From JBBRHQ01 sp963815645 (GTDB lineage: Bacteria > Actinomycetota > Thermoleophilia > Solirubrobacterales > 70-9): a stretch of DNA of 64,000 nucleotides. The translations under genes were made by a program, and so were the position numbers. Location of the stretch: the NCBI GenBank assembly GCA_963815645.1, contig CAWFHL010000001.1:1674001-1738000 (forward strand), given 5' to 3'. Below, in pieces: positions 53,823 through 62,715 of the stretch (positions are counted from its first letter, which is position 1; the number at the start of each line of letters is the position of its first letter). The notes below the pieces were generated by a model, which was given only the letters and a program-made list of their open reading frames with translations, did not search any database and was not told the DNA's origin.

Positions 53823-55733
53823 ATGAGGCCTACAGGCGTTGCCGCGGCTTCTTTGGTTGTGCTGGCCTTCGCAGGCAGTTCCAGCACAGACGTCACCGCA
53901 GCCCAGGCGGCGCGGACATGCGCTGGCCATAGGGCGACCATCGTCGGCACCCCAGGCGACGACCACATCGTCGGCAAGAAGGCGAGCGACGTGATCCTCG
54001 GGCTGGGCGGCAACGACGTGATCACCGATGGACCGAACGGCAACGACATCATCTGCGCCGGCGCCGGCAACGACCGCATCATCGCCAGCCATGGCAACGA
54101 TCGCCTCTACGGGGGCGCGGGCAACGATTTCCTCATGGGTGGGCAGGGCAACGATCGCCTCTACGGCGGCGCCGGGAACGACCGCATCTCTGGCGGTCAG
54201 GGCAACGACCTGATCGAAGGTGGCGGAGGCGCCGATCGCGCCCGCGGCGTCACCGGTAACGACAAGATCTGGGGCGGCTCGGGCCCCGACCGCTTGTTTG
54301 GTGAAAATGGCGATGATCTCGTGCACGGCGGCGCTGGAGATGACCTCGTTGACGGGGGTCTGGGCGATGACACTCCCCTCTACGGTGGTGGTCTCTACGG
54401 CGATGGCGGCAGCGATCGGGTCGACGGCGGCACCGGCGTCGATCTCGTCGACGGCGGGCCAGGGAACCGGGACGTGGTTCGCGGCGATCAGGGCCCCGAC
54501 ACGGTCGTCGGCGGTCCAGGAAGGCAAGACATCGCCTCCTATCGGACCGCCTCGGTCGTCAGCAATCTCGGCTGGAAGAGCCCGGGATGCCAGCACACCG
54601 CCGGGTTCGCCCTCATCGTTGACATGGATCGGCACACCGCCTGTGAGTTCCTAGCGCCAAACAAGATCCTGGTCGAGAAGATCAGCGGCATCGAGGACGT
54701 CGTCGGCTCGGCGTTCGACGACAGGATCACCGGGGATGGCGGACCCAACCGGATTGACGGGGGGCCCGGCGATGATGTCTTGACCGGCGGGGGCGGCATC
54801 GATCAGGCCTTTGGCGGATCGGGCTACGACATCTGCTCCGGATTTCAGATCCAGAGCTCATGCCCAGGACCGAGAGGATCCGGTCGACAAACGTCCGTCG
54901 AGCTTGACCGCTCGATCGACGGCTCCTCCTCTCTGGTGGTGCTTGGCTCCGCCGGTGCGAACAACATCCAGGTCGACTATCACCGCGGCAACTACTCGGT
55001 CACCGATAGCGACGGGATCAGCGCCGATGGCGAGTCGAGCTGCACCAGAAGCGATATCGGCATCGGATGCAAGGCCGGCTCATTGAGCTCCCTGTTGGTC
55101 GAGGGAAGCGCTGGCAACGATCGGGTGAGGATCGCCAACTCGGTGCCAACTTCAACCGATGTCACGGTCAACGGGGGCGCCGGAGACGACCGGATCATCG
55201 GTGGCGCAGGTGCGGAACACCTCAACGCCGGTCCCACCGGGCACGATGTGATCTTCGGCCGTGGAGGCGGTGATGCCCTCTACGCGGGCGGCGGCGGCCC
55301 GGATCGCCTCTACGGCGGCCCGGGTCAGGACCTTCTGACCCTGCCGGTCAGCTGTCGGGGCGAGAACCTGGTCAACGGCGGTACCGGTGGCGACAACGTC
55401 TCCTACGCCCTCTCCAAGCAGAGCAGCACCTGGGTGATGAGCCTGAAGACCAATACCGCGGGGTTTGTCTCGCCGAAGTGCGGCTCCGACAGGTTGGTCG
55501 GAGTGTCCTCCCTCGAAGGGACGAAGGGCCGCGACATCCTGATCGGCGATGCGCTCCATAACGGACTGCTCGGCCATGGCGGACGCGATGTCTTTCGGGC
55601 CGGCGGTGGGAACGATTACGTGGACGCGCGCGACGGTGCTGCCGACAAACTGATCGACTGCGGTGCCGGTCGCGACTTGGTCCTCGCCGACCAGGTCGAC
55701 CGCGCAATTAATTGCGAAAACCGCCACATGTAA
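53823..55733 (+). CDS. Large secreted GGxGxD-repeat (RTX-type) calcium-binding protein
   Basis: A 636-residue protein with an N-terminal signal (ASLVVLAFAGSSST). Residues 40-235 carry more than a dozen GGxGND/GGxGDD repeats, including GGAGNDFLMGGQGNDRLYGG and GGAGDDLVDGGLGDD. A second cluster lies near 295-345, a short non-repeat domain at 355-430, and a third cluster at 445-625. The layout of repeat blocks separated by beta domains suggests an extracellular calcium-binding scaffold. It is related to, but not a copy of, the minus-strand protein at 52 kb. Confidence 0.85.
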   Translation: MRPTGVAAASLVVLAFAGSSSTDVTAAQAARTCAGHRATIVGTPGDDHIVGKKASDVILGLGGNDVITDGPNGNDIICAGAGNDRIIASHGNDRLYGGAGNDFLMGGQGNDRLYGGAGNDRISGGQGNDLIEGGGGADRARGVTGNDKIWGGSGPDRLFGENGDDLVHGGAGDDLVDGGLGDDTPLYGGGLYGDGGSDRVDGGTGVDLVDGGPGNRDVVRGDQGPDTVVGGPGRQDIASYRTASVVSNLGWKSPGCQHTAGFALIVDMDRHTACEFLAPNKILVEKISGIEDVVGSAFDDRITGDGGPNRIDGGPGDDVLTGGGGIDQAFGGSGYDICSGFQIQSSCPGPRGSGRQTSVELDRSIDGSSSLVVLGSAGANNIQVDYHRGNYSVTDSDGISADGESSCTRSDIGIGCKAGSLSSLLVEGSAGNDRVRIANSVPTSTDVTVNGGAGDDRIIGGAGAEHLNAGPTGHDVIFGRGGGDALYAGGGGPDRLYGGPGQDLLTLPVSCRGENLVNGGTGGDNVSYALSKQSSTWVMSLKTNTAGFVSPKCGSDRLVGVSSLEGTKGRDILIGDALHNGLLGHGGRDVFRAGGGNDYVDARDGAADKLIDCGAGRDLVLADQVDRAINCENRHM

Positions 55734-55864
55734 CCGGCGACCAATCGATCAGGTTGCCGCACGAAATGAGCTTTCCTTGCCACGCGTTCGCGGAAACCAC
55801 GCCCTGTTGAAATCTCATCGCGGTGTACCGATCGCTACGTTGGCGACCGAAATGCAGAGTCGCC

Positions 55865-55900
55865 CGAGAACTGGCGCAATTCGAGGCGCACGAGAAATGA
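55865..55900 (+). pseudogene. C-terminal coding tail next to second tRNA-Ser repeat
   Basis: ARELAQFEAHEK followed by TGA (55898-55900), 42 bases before the CTCGAAA of the scar. The sequence and spacing match the tail at 49.74-49.79 kb. The shared part continues after the stop through TTTGCAGGGAGAA, so the homologous block spans the gene end and the att region. Confidence 0.45.
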
Positions 55901-55934
55901 GAATATCCCAATTTGCAGGGAGAAGGCGTGTATC

Positions 55935-55999
55935 GGGGCGGTCTCGAAAGCCGTTAGAGGTCGTAAGGCCTCTCGTGGGTTCGAATCCCACCCCCTCCG
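55935..55999 (+). repeat. tRNA-Ser(CGA)-type 3'-half repeat with a different variable arm (scar 2)
   Basis: GGGGCGGTCTCGAAA matches the intact tRNA, then the variable arm is AGAGG-TCGTAAGG-CCTCT in place of GTGGGCC...GGTCTAC, and the T-arm and acceptor end are identical again. This variant fold pairs perfectly, so it came from a different tRNA-Ser(CGA) gene. It is a scar carrying foreign tRNA sequence, not a functional tRNA. Confidence 0.85.
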
Positions 56000-56031
56000 C
56001 CTCAAGAAGGCACGGATGAACAACGTTGTGA

Positions 56032-56462
56032 GCGACAGAGGCTGAATGGGAGTTCGCGGCCCGCGGCGGCCTCGCCGGGCAGCGATTCCCCTGGGGCGAA
56101 GAGCTCGAGCCCGGCGGCGTACATCGGATGAACGCCTTCCAAGGCTCCTTCCCAAGACAGAACACCTTGGCCGACGGATACGCCGGCACAGCACCGATTG
56201 ACGCCTTCGAGCCCAACGGCTACGACCTGGATCAGATGACTGGAAACGTCTGGGAGTGGACGGCCGACTGGTTCGACCCCGGCTACTACGCGCGCAGCCC
56301 CAGCCCAGATCCGCTGGGACCTGAGAGCGGCGAGCGGCGCGTCATGCGCGGGGGTCATATCTGTGCCACGCTACCTACTGCAACCGCTACCGCGTGGACG
56401 CGCGCAGCTCGACAACTCCGGACAGCTCGACCGGCAACCTCGGCTTTCGCGTGGCGCTCTAG
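56032..56462 (+). pseudogene. C-terminal part of formylglycine-generating enzyme (sulfatase-modifying factor)
   Basis: It reads TEAEWEFAARGG (the end of the LPTEAEWE motif), RFPWGEELE, NGYDLDQMTGNVWEWTADWF, MRGG, then, one base over near 56350, SYLCHATYCNRYR and NLGFRVAL before TAG. The two Cys five residues apart in SYLCHATYC are the catalytic Cys pair of FGE. The N-terminal half is lost at the scar edge, 33 bases away. FGE converts Cys to formylglycine in Cys-type sulfatases; the neighbouring sulfatase is one such protein. The genes converge with a four-base overlap. Confidence 0.8.
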
Positions 56463-58163
56463 GCAGGAGCGGGCGGCCGATAGCCGGGTACTTCGCCGGC
56501 GCTCGGAGTGAGGCGCTTGCCGGCGAGCTGATCGACGAGCAGGCCGAGCATCGTCTGCTGCAGGCTCCGGCTGTCGTCGTCGGCGTAGGTCGGATGAGCC
56601 AGGTTGCGCTCTTCGGTTGGGTCGAGAGTGAGGTCGTAGAGCTCGAACTCATCGGGCTCGGGCTCCGTCACGGTCAGGGTCTTGCGACCGCGCACGCGCT
56701 CGTCGCGCTCGCCTGGCACGGTCCATAACTGCTGGTTGTCGTGGTATCGGGAGAACTTGACGAGATGGCGCTCCCCGTCGACGTCAACCTCGGCGACGAC
56801 AGTCTCGAGGTGGTTTGGCTGCGCGACGGTCGAGTACACCTTCAACCGCTGGGCAACGCGCTGGATCGGGCTTGCTCCGTGGGAGCTGCCCTCGCTGATC
56901 TCGTCGTCGGTCGTAAACAGCACCGGCTCGGACGGGGCCTCCGGCTCGGCGGCGCGGATCGCCTCGGAGAGGTCTCGCCCGACGAGCGGCTCGAGCATCG
57001 GTGTGGTGTTCCTTGAGCTCAGTGAGCGCCTGCTCGGAGTCGATACCGGCAAGGCCGAGCAGCGTCGGGGTGAGGTCGGCATGGTTGGTCGGGATCTCGA
57101 TCTCGCGGGCGCCGCCGGGTAGGAGGGGGCTGGAGACCAGGAACGGCACGCGCAGCGCCTCGTCGTAGGCAACGTGCCACTTCTCGTGCATGCCGCCGTG
57201 AGCGCCCTGCATGTCTCCGTGATCGGAGCTGAAGATCACGATCGTGTTCTCGTAGTCGCCGCTGGCGCGCAGGGCGTCGAGCACCCGGGTCACCTGCTCG
57301 TCGACCGTGGCCTGGACTTTGTAATAGAACTTCAAGTGGGTCTCGATCCAGGGCTGTGGCGCCCCGATCCTTGACCAGTTGTCGACGTAGCTCTGTTGGC
57401 AGGTCGGCTTAGTCGAGAGGTCCTCGTTGCGGGTCGGGGCCTGGTCGACGTTGGGCACGTCGGCGGAGTGGTAGCGCAGCCCCTGGGTCAGGCCGACGAT
57501 GCCGAAGAAGCTGTCGTCGTGGGGATTGAGGAACGAGCAGACCGTCAGCCACGGGTCGCCGTCCTCGGAGTCGAGCCGCCCCAGTAGGTCGATCGTCTCG
57601 CTGGCCGTGAACGGGTCCTTGACAGTGCCGGTGTTGTGCTTCCCGAGGCCGTGCGGCTCAGGCCCGACCCACTCCGAGAAGCCGAACTCGTCGAGGAGGT
57701 CGGCATCGAGGTATTTCTGGATGTTCTCCTCGTTCGGCGTGCCCTCATCGTCGATCGACAGCAGATAGCCATCACCGTCCTCGGCGTCGAGATGCTCGTG
57801 GGAGGCATGCCATTTGCCTTTGAAGAAGGTCCGGTAGCCACCCGCACGGAACCAGTCGCCGAGGGTCGGCACCGTGTCGGGGGCGAGCCAGAACATGTCG
57901 TCGTCCTCGGCGGTCTTCGCCAGGCCGTCGGTCTGCGTCACTCCGTGGAGCGACGGATAGTGGCCGGTGAGTAGAGAGGCTCGGCTGGGGGCGCAGGCCG
58001 CGGCCATCGGATAGTGATATTTGAAGGAAACACCGTTGGCCCGGAGGCGCTCCTGGCCGGCACAGTGCTCGCGGCGGAACTCGGCGAGCTCGTCGGACTC
58101 GTAAGAGGGCGGATAGCGGAGCTGGTCGGTGAGCACCAGCAGGATGTTTGGTCGCTTGCTCAC
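56459..58163 (-). pseudogene. Type I (Cys-type) sulfatase (one frameshift)
   Basis: Alkaline phosphatase-fold sulfatase. The N-terminus NILLVLTDQLR, the modification motif CAPSRASLLTG (Cys at about residue 58, CxPSR), KWHASHEH and SSDHGDMQGAHG give the metal- and sulfate-binding residues. The active Cys must become formylglycine, so an FGE is needed. Near 57000 the frame changes after AGIDSEQALTELKEHHT; the C-terminal part (PLVGRDLSEAI, ELYDLTLDPTEERNL) runs on in another frame to TAG at 56459-56461. ATG at 58163. The total would be about 568 residues. Confidence 0.85.
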
Positions 58164-58281
58164 AGCTGCCTCATTGGGTCACACCACTCTTGACCTTTTT
58201 GCGTCGGACTCGCTCACAAGGTCCATCCAAGCAGGTGCGTGACGCCAGGCCCACCCTGCGAACCGGATGACAGGAATGCGC

Positions 58282-58962
58282 TCACGTGGTCAGCTCGATC
58301 ACGCCACGGACGATCAGCAGCAGACCGAGTACAGCTGCGACGTAGATCCCTGCCTTGAGTCCGTTCTTGCTGAGCCAGCCCCTGAAGTTCTGCACGGCCA
58401 CCACGGTTCTCTCCGGAGCAAAGACGTACCCGATCAACGGGATCTCGAGCAGGATCAGGAGCATGGCGTTGAAGCCGAAGACGACCAGGATCGTTGGGAT
58501 CGTGCTGTAGTTCAGCTTGTCGAGCTCGTGAAGCGCGGCCAGGTAGGAGACGCCGGGCAGGGTGAGGACCATGCCGACCAGGAAGGTGACCCTGGCAGAG
58601 CCTCTGCCCAGGACCCGCTCGACCTTGGAGGGCCCCTTCTCAACCCCTTCCTTCTCCTTCCTTTTCCGCTCTCGCCTTCGCTCCATGCGCTCGCTGCGGA
58701 GCACGTAGGCGACCACCAGCAGAAGCAACCCGAGCGCGATATCAATGGCTGGGCTGACGCTGTTCTGGGCCGTGCTGGTTGCGCCCGACTGATGCACCGC
58801 GAAGACGATCACGAAGCCGATCGTGAGGCTGACGAGCAGGCCGCCGAGCAGGTAGCCGGTCAGGAGGCGCTTCGGGTTAGGCAGGAAGAGCATGATCGTC
58901 ACTGCGGTCAGCAGAGTGGCGTTCGCCGCGGCGACCAGGGAGTAGAGGAAGATGTTGCCCAT
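58282..58962 (-). CDS. GAP-family (Sap/LysE-like) membrane protein
   Basis: A 226-residue protein with six hydrophobic helices and a basic cytoplasmic loop (RSERMERRRERKRKEKEG, about residues 90-107) splitting the two halves. LPGVSYLAALHEL and the N-terminal helix topology match the GAP/Sap family of actinobacterial membrane proteins, named from a mycobacterial sulfolipid-addressing protein. Function here is unknown; it could export a small molecule or lipid. It follows the winged-helix gene by 15 bases on the same strand. Confidence 0.75.
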   Translation of the reverse strand: MGNIFLYSLVAAANATLLTAVTIMLFLPNPKRLLTGYLLGGLLVSLTIGFVIVFAVHQSGATSTAQNSVSPAIDIALGLLLLVVAYVLRSERMERRRERKRKEKEGVEKGPSKVERVLGRGSARVTFLVGMVLTLPGVSYLAALHELDKLNYSTIPTILVVFGFNAMLLILLEIPLIGYVFAPERTVVAVQNFRGWLSKNGLKAGIYVAAVLGLLLIVRGVIELTT

Positions 58963-58977
58963 CGGGTTGAGCTTTCC

Positions 58978-59304
58978 CTAGCTCATCCGCTCGGGGCTAA
59001 CGTCGAGGGGAACCCCGTCCGTCGTCGCCGAGAAGGAACTCGAGCGGATCGCCATCCTCCGCTGCTCCGTCTCCTGGGCGAGGGGACGATGCAGCGGTCG
59101 CTCGGGATTGACCTTGTAGACGTTTCGCCGGCCGACGCGCTCCCGAGCGATGTAGCCATCCTCCGCGAGCTGGGCGACGATCCGATGGGCGCTACGCTCG
59201 GTGATCCCAACCGTGTCGGCGATATCGCGCACGCGGATGCCCGGGTCATGGGCCACGCAGAGCAGGACCTGAGCATGGTTCGTGAGGAACTCGTACTCGG
59301 CCAT
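58978..59304 (-). CDS. Winged-helix transcriptional regulator
   Basis: A 108-residue DNA-binding protein. The wHTH fold is shown by LLCVAHDPGIRVRDIADTVG, then ITERSAHRIVAQLAEDGYI (recognition helix) and ARERVGRRNVYKVN (wing), as in MarR/IclR-type small regulators. It is the first gene of a two-gene unit with the GAP protein. An AT-rich stretch (59365-59400) upstream is the likeliest promoter and operator area. Confidence 0.8.
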   Translation of the reverse strand: MAEYEFLTNHAQVLLCVAHDPGIRVRDIADTVGITERSAHRIVAQLAEDGYIARERVGRRNVYKVNPERPLHRPLAQETEQRRMAIRSSSFSATTDGVPLDVSPERMS

Positions 59305-59792
59305 CCTTTCTTTCTGGTCAAGTCACGCCTTGGACACTCGGAACGGGGATCGGAATCCCTGGAGCCGATATAACAAGATATTGGTGACCTGATAACACTC
59401 TGGGGCACGCCGGGAACTCCTGACGCAGGCCTCCGCGCCCCACATCAAGCAAGACGGCGACGTGCTGTCGGAACTGGTGAGTGACGCGTGGACCGGCCCG
59501 ACGACAGCGCAGGGTGGCTCCACGCCGGCGGGCGCCTCGGTCCAGACGGCCCCCATTCTGCGTGCCCCATCGTGGTTTCGATACTCGGATTCCCCTACCC
59601 ACTCGGGGAAAGGATGCATGACCACATCAGGGGCCAAATAGGGCAGGATCGCCTCGGTTCCGCCGGCAGCGTATGCATCGCGAGCGCTTCGCGATCTCGA
59701 CGTTCTCCTGCGACATGCCTCCGCAGTGTCGCGGTCCTAAGCCGCCCGGTGGTCGTGCCACGGGTCCCATCACGACCAATGACTGCGCGCCG
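59305..59792. other. Intergenic stretch upstream of the winged-helix gene
   Basis: About 490 bases without a convincing gene. An unusually AT-rich patch at 59368-59398 (GATATAACAAGATATTGG, then TGACCTGATAAC) stands out against the GC-rich background. It contains the 7-base palindrome GGTGACC and two copies of ATAAC, so it may be a promoter or operator of the regulator. The part nearest 59792 runs into the end of the next gene. Confidence 0.5.
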
Positions 59793-61958
59793 CTACCCGC
59801 GCCCGTGGCGGAGCCGCGGCGTCACGGTCTTCGCGACCCGGCGGCCGTGACGGCCGCGGTCGTGGACGACGGCGATGAGTCGCAGCGACAGCCTGCCCCG
59901 CCGTCGCAGCGCCCTCCGCAGCCGGCGCGGCAGCGCTAGGCGAATCGTCCGCCGCGAGTTCGCCCCGATGCTCAGCGGCTTGCCGCGCAGCGGCACCGGC
60001 CGGCGCCCGCGGCGGCTGCGGAACCTCGCGAGGCTGTGCCCGAGCAGCCTGCCGTCGACTCGAAAGAAGTTGCGGTTGACAATCAGGACCGGCACCGGGC
60101 TGCGAGCGTGGATCCGTCGCTTCGCGAGCCGCAGCGTCAGCCGAGTCGAGCGGCCGAAGATCGGGCCCTGGACCTCGAAAGCGCCGATGTCGGCGCCATC
60201 GCCTGCGTTCGCCACCTCCGGCAGGTCGGAGGGGCGTGCGCGGCCGCGCTGGTCGGTCCGCAGGCCGAAGGCGGCACCGGCGTCGAGCGCCGGGCTGCCG
60301 GCGGCGGGTCGCATTGTCTCAGTCGGACCGCCGTTCTCGGTCAGCGGCTCGAGCAGCGGGTCGGCGCTCAGCGCGGTGCCGGTGATCGTCCCGTCCTCGC
60401 GACCGGCGCTGGCGATCACGATGTTGCGCTGCCCGATCGTGACGTCAGCGCTGCCGCGATCGAGCGGCAGATTGTAATCGGTCTCGTCGGAGACGACGTC
60501 CTGCGGCGCGCCGATTCCCTCGGCAACGATCGTGTCGCGGAGCGTCGTCTGCGCCGTCCGCTCCTCGTTGCCGTCATAGACGAGGTTGTAGATCGAGCTG
60601 CCGCGGTCAATCGCCGTGTTCTCCGCCAGGGTGGAGCCGACGATGAGCAGGGATCCGCTCAGGTTGAAGAGCGCGCCGCCCATCCCCTCGCCCTTGTTCG
60701 CTCCGAGGGGGCTTCCGCCGGACGCCGAGTTGCCGGTGAGGGTCGAGTTGCGAATCGTCACCGACCCCTGCATGTTGAAGATCGCGCCGCCCAGCCCGGC
60801 GCCGCCTCCGCCCTTCGACGGCGCGGTCTGGATCGCATCGCCGCCGCCGAAGCCGGGGATGCCCGGCGTGCCGGCCGCGCCGGCCGCGGCGGCACCGCCG
60901 CCGAAGCCGCCGTCGCCACCGCTGGTGAGCCCCCATCCGCCGCCGCCGCCGAAGCCGCCGCCGCCGCCCGAGCCGGGGCTGCCCTGACCGCCGCCGCCGC
61001 CGGCCCCGCCGCCGCCGCCGCCGCTGACGCCGAAGCCGGCGCCGCCGCGGCCGAACCGACCCCCTTGGCCACCAATGCCGCTCGCTCCGATCGTGCCGCC
61101 ACCGCCGCTGCCGTCACCGCTGGCGGCGGTGGTGATCCCGCCGCCGATGCCGCCAGTGCCGGTCCGGGGGCCGCCTCCATTGCCCGAGAGCGAGGCGGTC
61201 GCCGCGACGCCGCTCTGGCCCTCTCGAAGCCCGGCGCCACCACCCCCCCCGCCGCCCCCGCCGGCGCCGCCCGGGGCGCCGCGAAGCCCATCGAGCGAGC
61301 CCATCCCGCCGCCGATCCCCGAGTTCGAGGGCTGCGGGCTGAGGCCGCCGCCGCCGTTGCCGGCCGACCCGGCCCCGCTCTCGCCGCCGAGGGCCATGTT
61401 GTCGGTCAGCGTGCAGCCCGCGATCACTAGCGTGCCCTGGTTGAAGATCGCTCCGCCGAGCCCGGCGCCGCCGCCCCCTGCGCCGGAGGAGCCGCCATCT
61501 GCCTCGCCGCCGCTGATCTCGAGGTCGCGGAGGGTGAGAACGCCGGGGCCGGGGCTGACGTAGCTCAGCGTGCCGGGCGCGGCCGGGTCGGCGCCGACGT
61601 AGAAGAGACGGAAGGGGGAGGCGGCGATCGTATCCCGGATGATCGAGCCGCCGTTGCCCTCGATAGTGATCTCGCTGGCGATCGGCGGCAGCGCGTTGGC
61701 TCCGTACCAGCCGCCGGCCAGGGAGTCGGCTTGGGTGAACGCGTACTCGCAGCCGGCTCTAAGCTCGATCGTGTCCGGTCCGGGGTTGCTGTTGGCGCTG
61801 CGGATCGCCGCCGCGAGCGAGGCGGGATCGCCGGTCCTCCCGCTGCAGGCGGTGCTCAGGGAGACGGCCCCGGCTGGAGCCGGCGCGGGGATCGCGGCCG
61901 CAGCGAGCGCCGCGAGCAGAAGGGAGAGACGCCGCCTTATCGGATCAGCGTAGCCCAC
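59793..61958 (-). CDS. Secreted glycine-rich protein with parallel beta-helix ends (PGRS-like)
   Basis: A 721-residue protein with a signal peptide (LLLAALAAAAIPAPAPAGA). Residues 30-180 and 385-580 contain beta-helix-type motifs (ELRAGCEYAF, LTLRDLEISGG, GAIFNQGTLVIAGCTLTDN, GAIFNMQGSVTIRNSTLTGN, DADIGAFEVQG-like end). Between them, about 200 residues are over half glycine (GGGGGGGGAGLR, GGGGGGAGGGGGQG). A basic Arg-rich C-terminus (RRLRRALRRRGR) may be a cell-wall-binding part. This is the choice-of-anchor/polymorphic-repeat style of extracellular protein; no enzyme motif is seen. Confidence 0.8.
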   Translation of the reverse strand: MGYADPIRRRLSLLLAALAAAAIPAPAPAGAVSLSTACSGRTGDPASLAAAIRSANSNPGPDTIELRAGCEYAFTQADSLAGGWYGANALPPIASEITIEGNGGSIIRDTIAASPFRLFYVGADPAAPGTLSYVSPGPGVLTLRDLEISGGEADGGSSGAGGGGAGLGGAIFNQGTLVIAGCTLTDNMALGGESGAGSAGNGGGGLSPQPSNSGIGGGMGSLDGLRGAPGGAGGGGGGGGGAGLREGQSGVAATASLSGNGGGPRTGTGGIGGGITTAASGDGSGGGGTIGASGIGGQGGRFGRGGAGFGVSGGGGGGAGGGGGQGSPGSGGGGGFGGGGGWGLTSGGDGGFGGGAAAAGAAGTPGIPGFGGGDAIQTAPSKGGGGAGLGGAIFNMQGSVTIRNSTLTGNSASGGSPLGANKGEGMGGALFNLSGSLLIVGSTLAENTAIDRGSSIYNLVYDGNEERTAQTTLRDTIVAEGIGAPQDVVSDETDYNLPLDRGSADVTIGQRNIVIASAGREDGTITGTALSADPLLEPLTENGGPTETMRPAAGSPALDAGAAFGLRTDQRGRARPSDLPEVANAGDGADIGAFEVQGPIFGRSTRLTLRLAKRRIHARSPVPVLIVNRNFFRVDGRLLGHSLARFRSRRGRRPVPLRGKPLSIGANSRRTIRLALPRRLRRALRRRGRLSLRLIAVVHDRGRHGRRVAKTVTPRLRHGRG

Positions 61959-62292
61959 AGCTCACGCGCCCATCGGGGCGGCGTGGTGTGAGCACGGCCG
62001 ATCTGATCGCCCCCTCCGCTCTTAACGAGCAAATGCACGCGCTGAGGTCCCGGCCGTCAAGCCCGCAGAACGTGAACTCAGGGGAACCTGCTTCAATGGA
62101 CAAGGAGCAGCGGTCTGAGGGCCTCCCTGCCAAGACGCCCCTCGCGTCGAGCGAGATCGGTTCGCGGGTTGCCTGACATCGACACCCCCAGCGCCTCTAT
62201 TCAAGTACCACGATCCCGGTCAGCCGACCGCCGATTCGGGCCTCGGAGCCAAGTGGATCTCGGGGAAGAGAAATCCCATCGAAGGGATGCAT
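61959..62292. other. Divergent intergenic region
   Basis: About 330 bases between the beta-helix gene (minus) and the NTF2-like gene (plus). No gene or RNA is evident. It presumably holds the two divergent promoters. The GAAGGG at 62281-62286 is the ribosome site of the right-hand gene. Confidence 0.5.
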
Positions 62293-62667
62293 ATGAGTGC
62301 ACAGGAAAACAAGCAAGCGGCGCAGGACGCCTACTCGGCGTTTGACCGCGGCGACGCCGAGGGCGCGATGCGAAACATCGACGATTCGATCGAATGGACA
62401 GTCCGCGGCGACAACGCGCTGACTGGTGCCCACAATGGCAAGCAGGCCGTAAGCGAGCTGTGGGGGAAGCTCATGAGCAAGGATTTCCACAGCAATCCGC
62501 ACGACTTCATCGCCGACGGCGACAAGGTCGTCGTTCTGACCAGTGTCCAGCTCGAGGGCGAGACAGTCGAGAGCTCCGATGTCCTGACCTACAACGGTGA
62601 TGGCAAGCTGGTCGCCTTCGAGACCCTCGGCGACGCAACGGTAGCCAACCGGGTGTTCGCCAAGTAA
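62293..62667 (+). CDS. NTF2/SnoaL-like protein
   Basis: A 124-residue small alpha+beta barrel: NKQAAQDAYSAFDRGDAEGA, then SIEWTVRGDNALTGAHNGKQ, and a long curved sheet. The fold is shared by ketosteroid isomerase-like enzymes and many stress-related proteins; active residues cannot be assigned. ATG 62293 is preferred over 62287 because GAAGGG lies six bases before it. A terminator hairpin follows 49 bases after the stop. Confidence 0.8.
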   Translation: MSAQENKQAAQDAYSAFDRGDAEGAMRNIDDSIEWTVRGDNALTGAHNGKQAVSELWGKLMSKDFHSNPHDFIADGDKVVVLTSVQLEGETVESSDVLTYNGDGKLVAFETLGDATVANRVFAK

Positions 62668-62715
62668 GGACGCCGCGCAAGGGCGCGCCGCGCCGGATTC
62701 GAGGGCGCCGCAGGT

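Noticed and set aside
60850..61420. Low-complexity GCC/CCG repeat as a structural DNA element
   Set aside because: It is explained by the polyglycine coding of the beta-helix protein on the minus strand.
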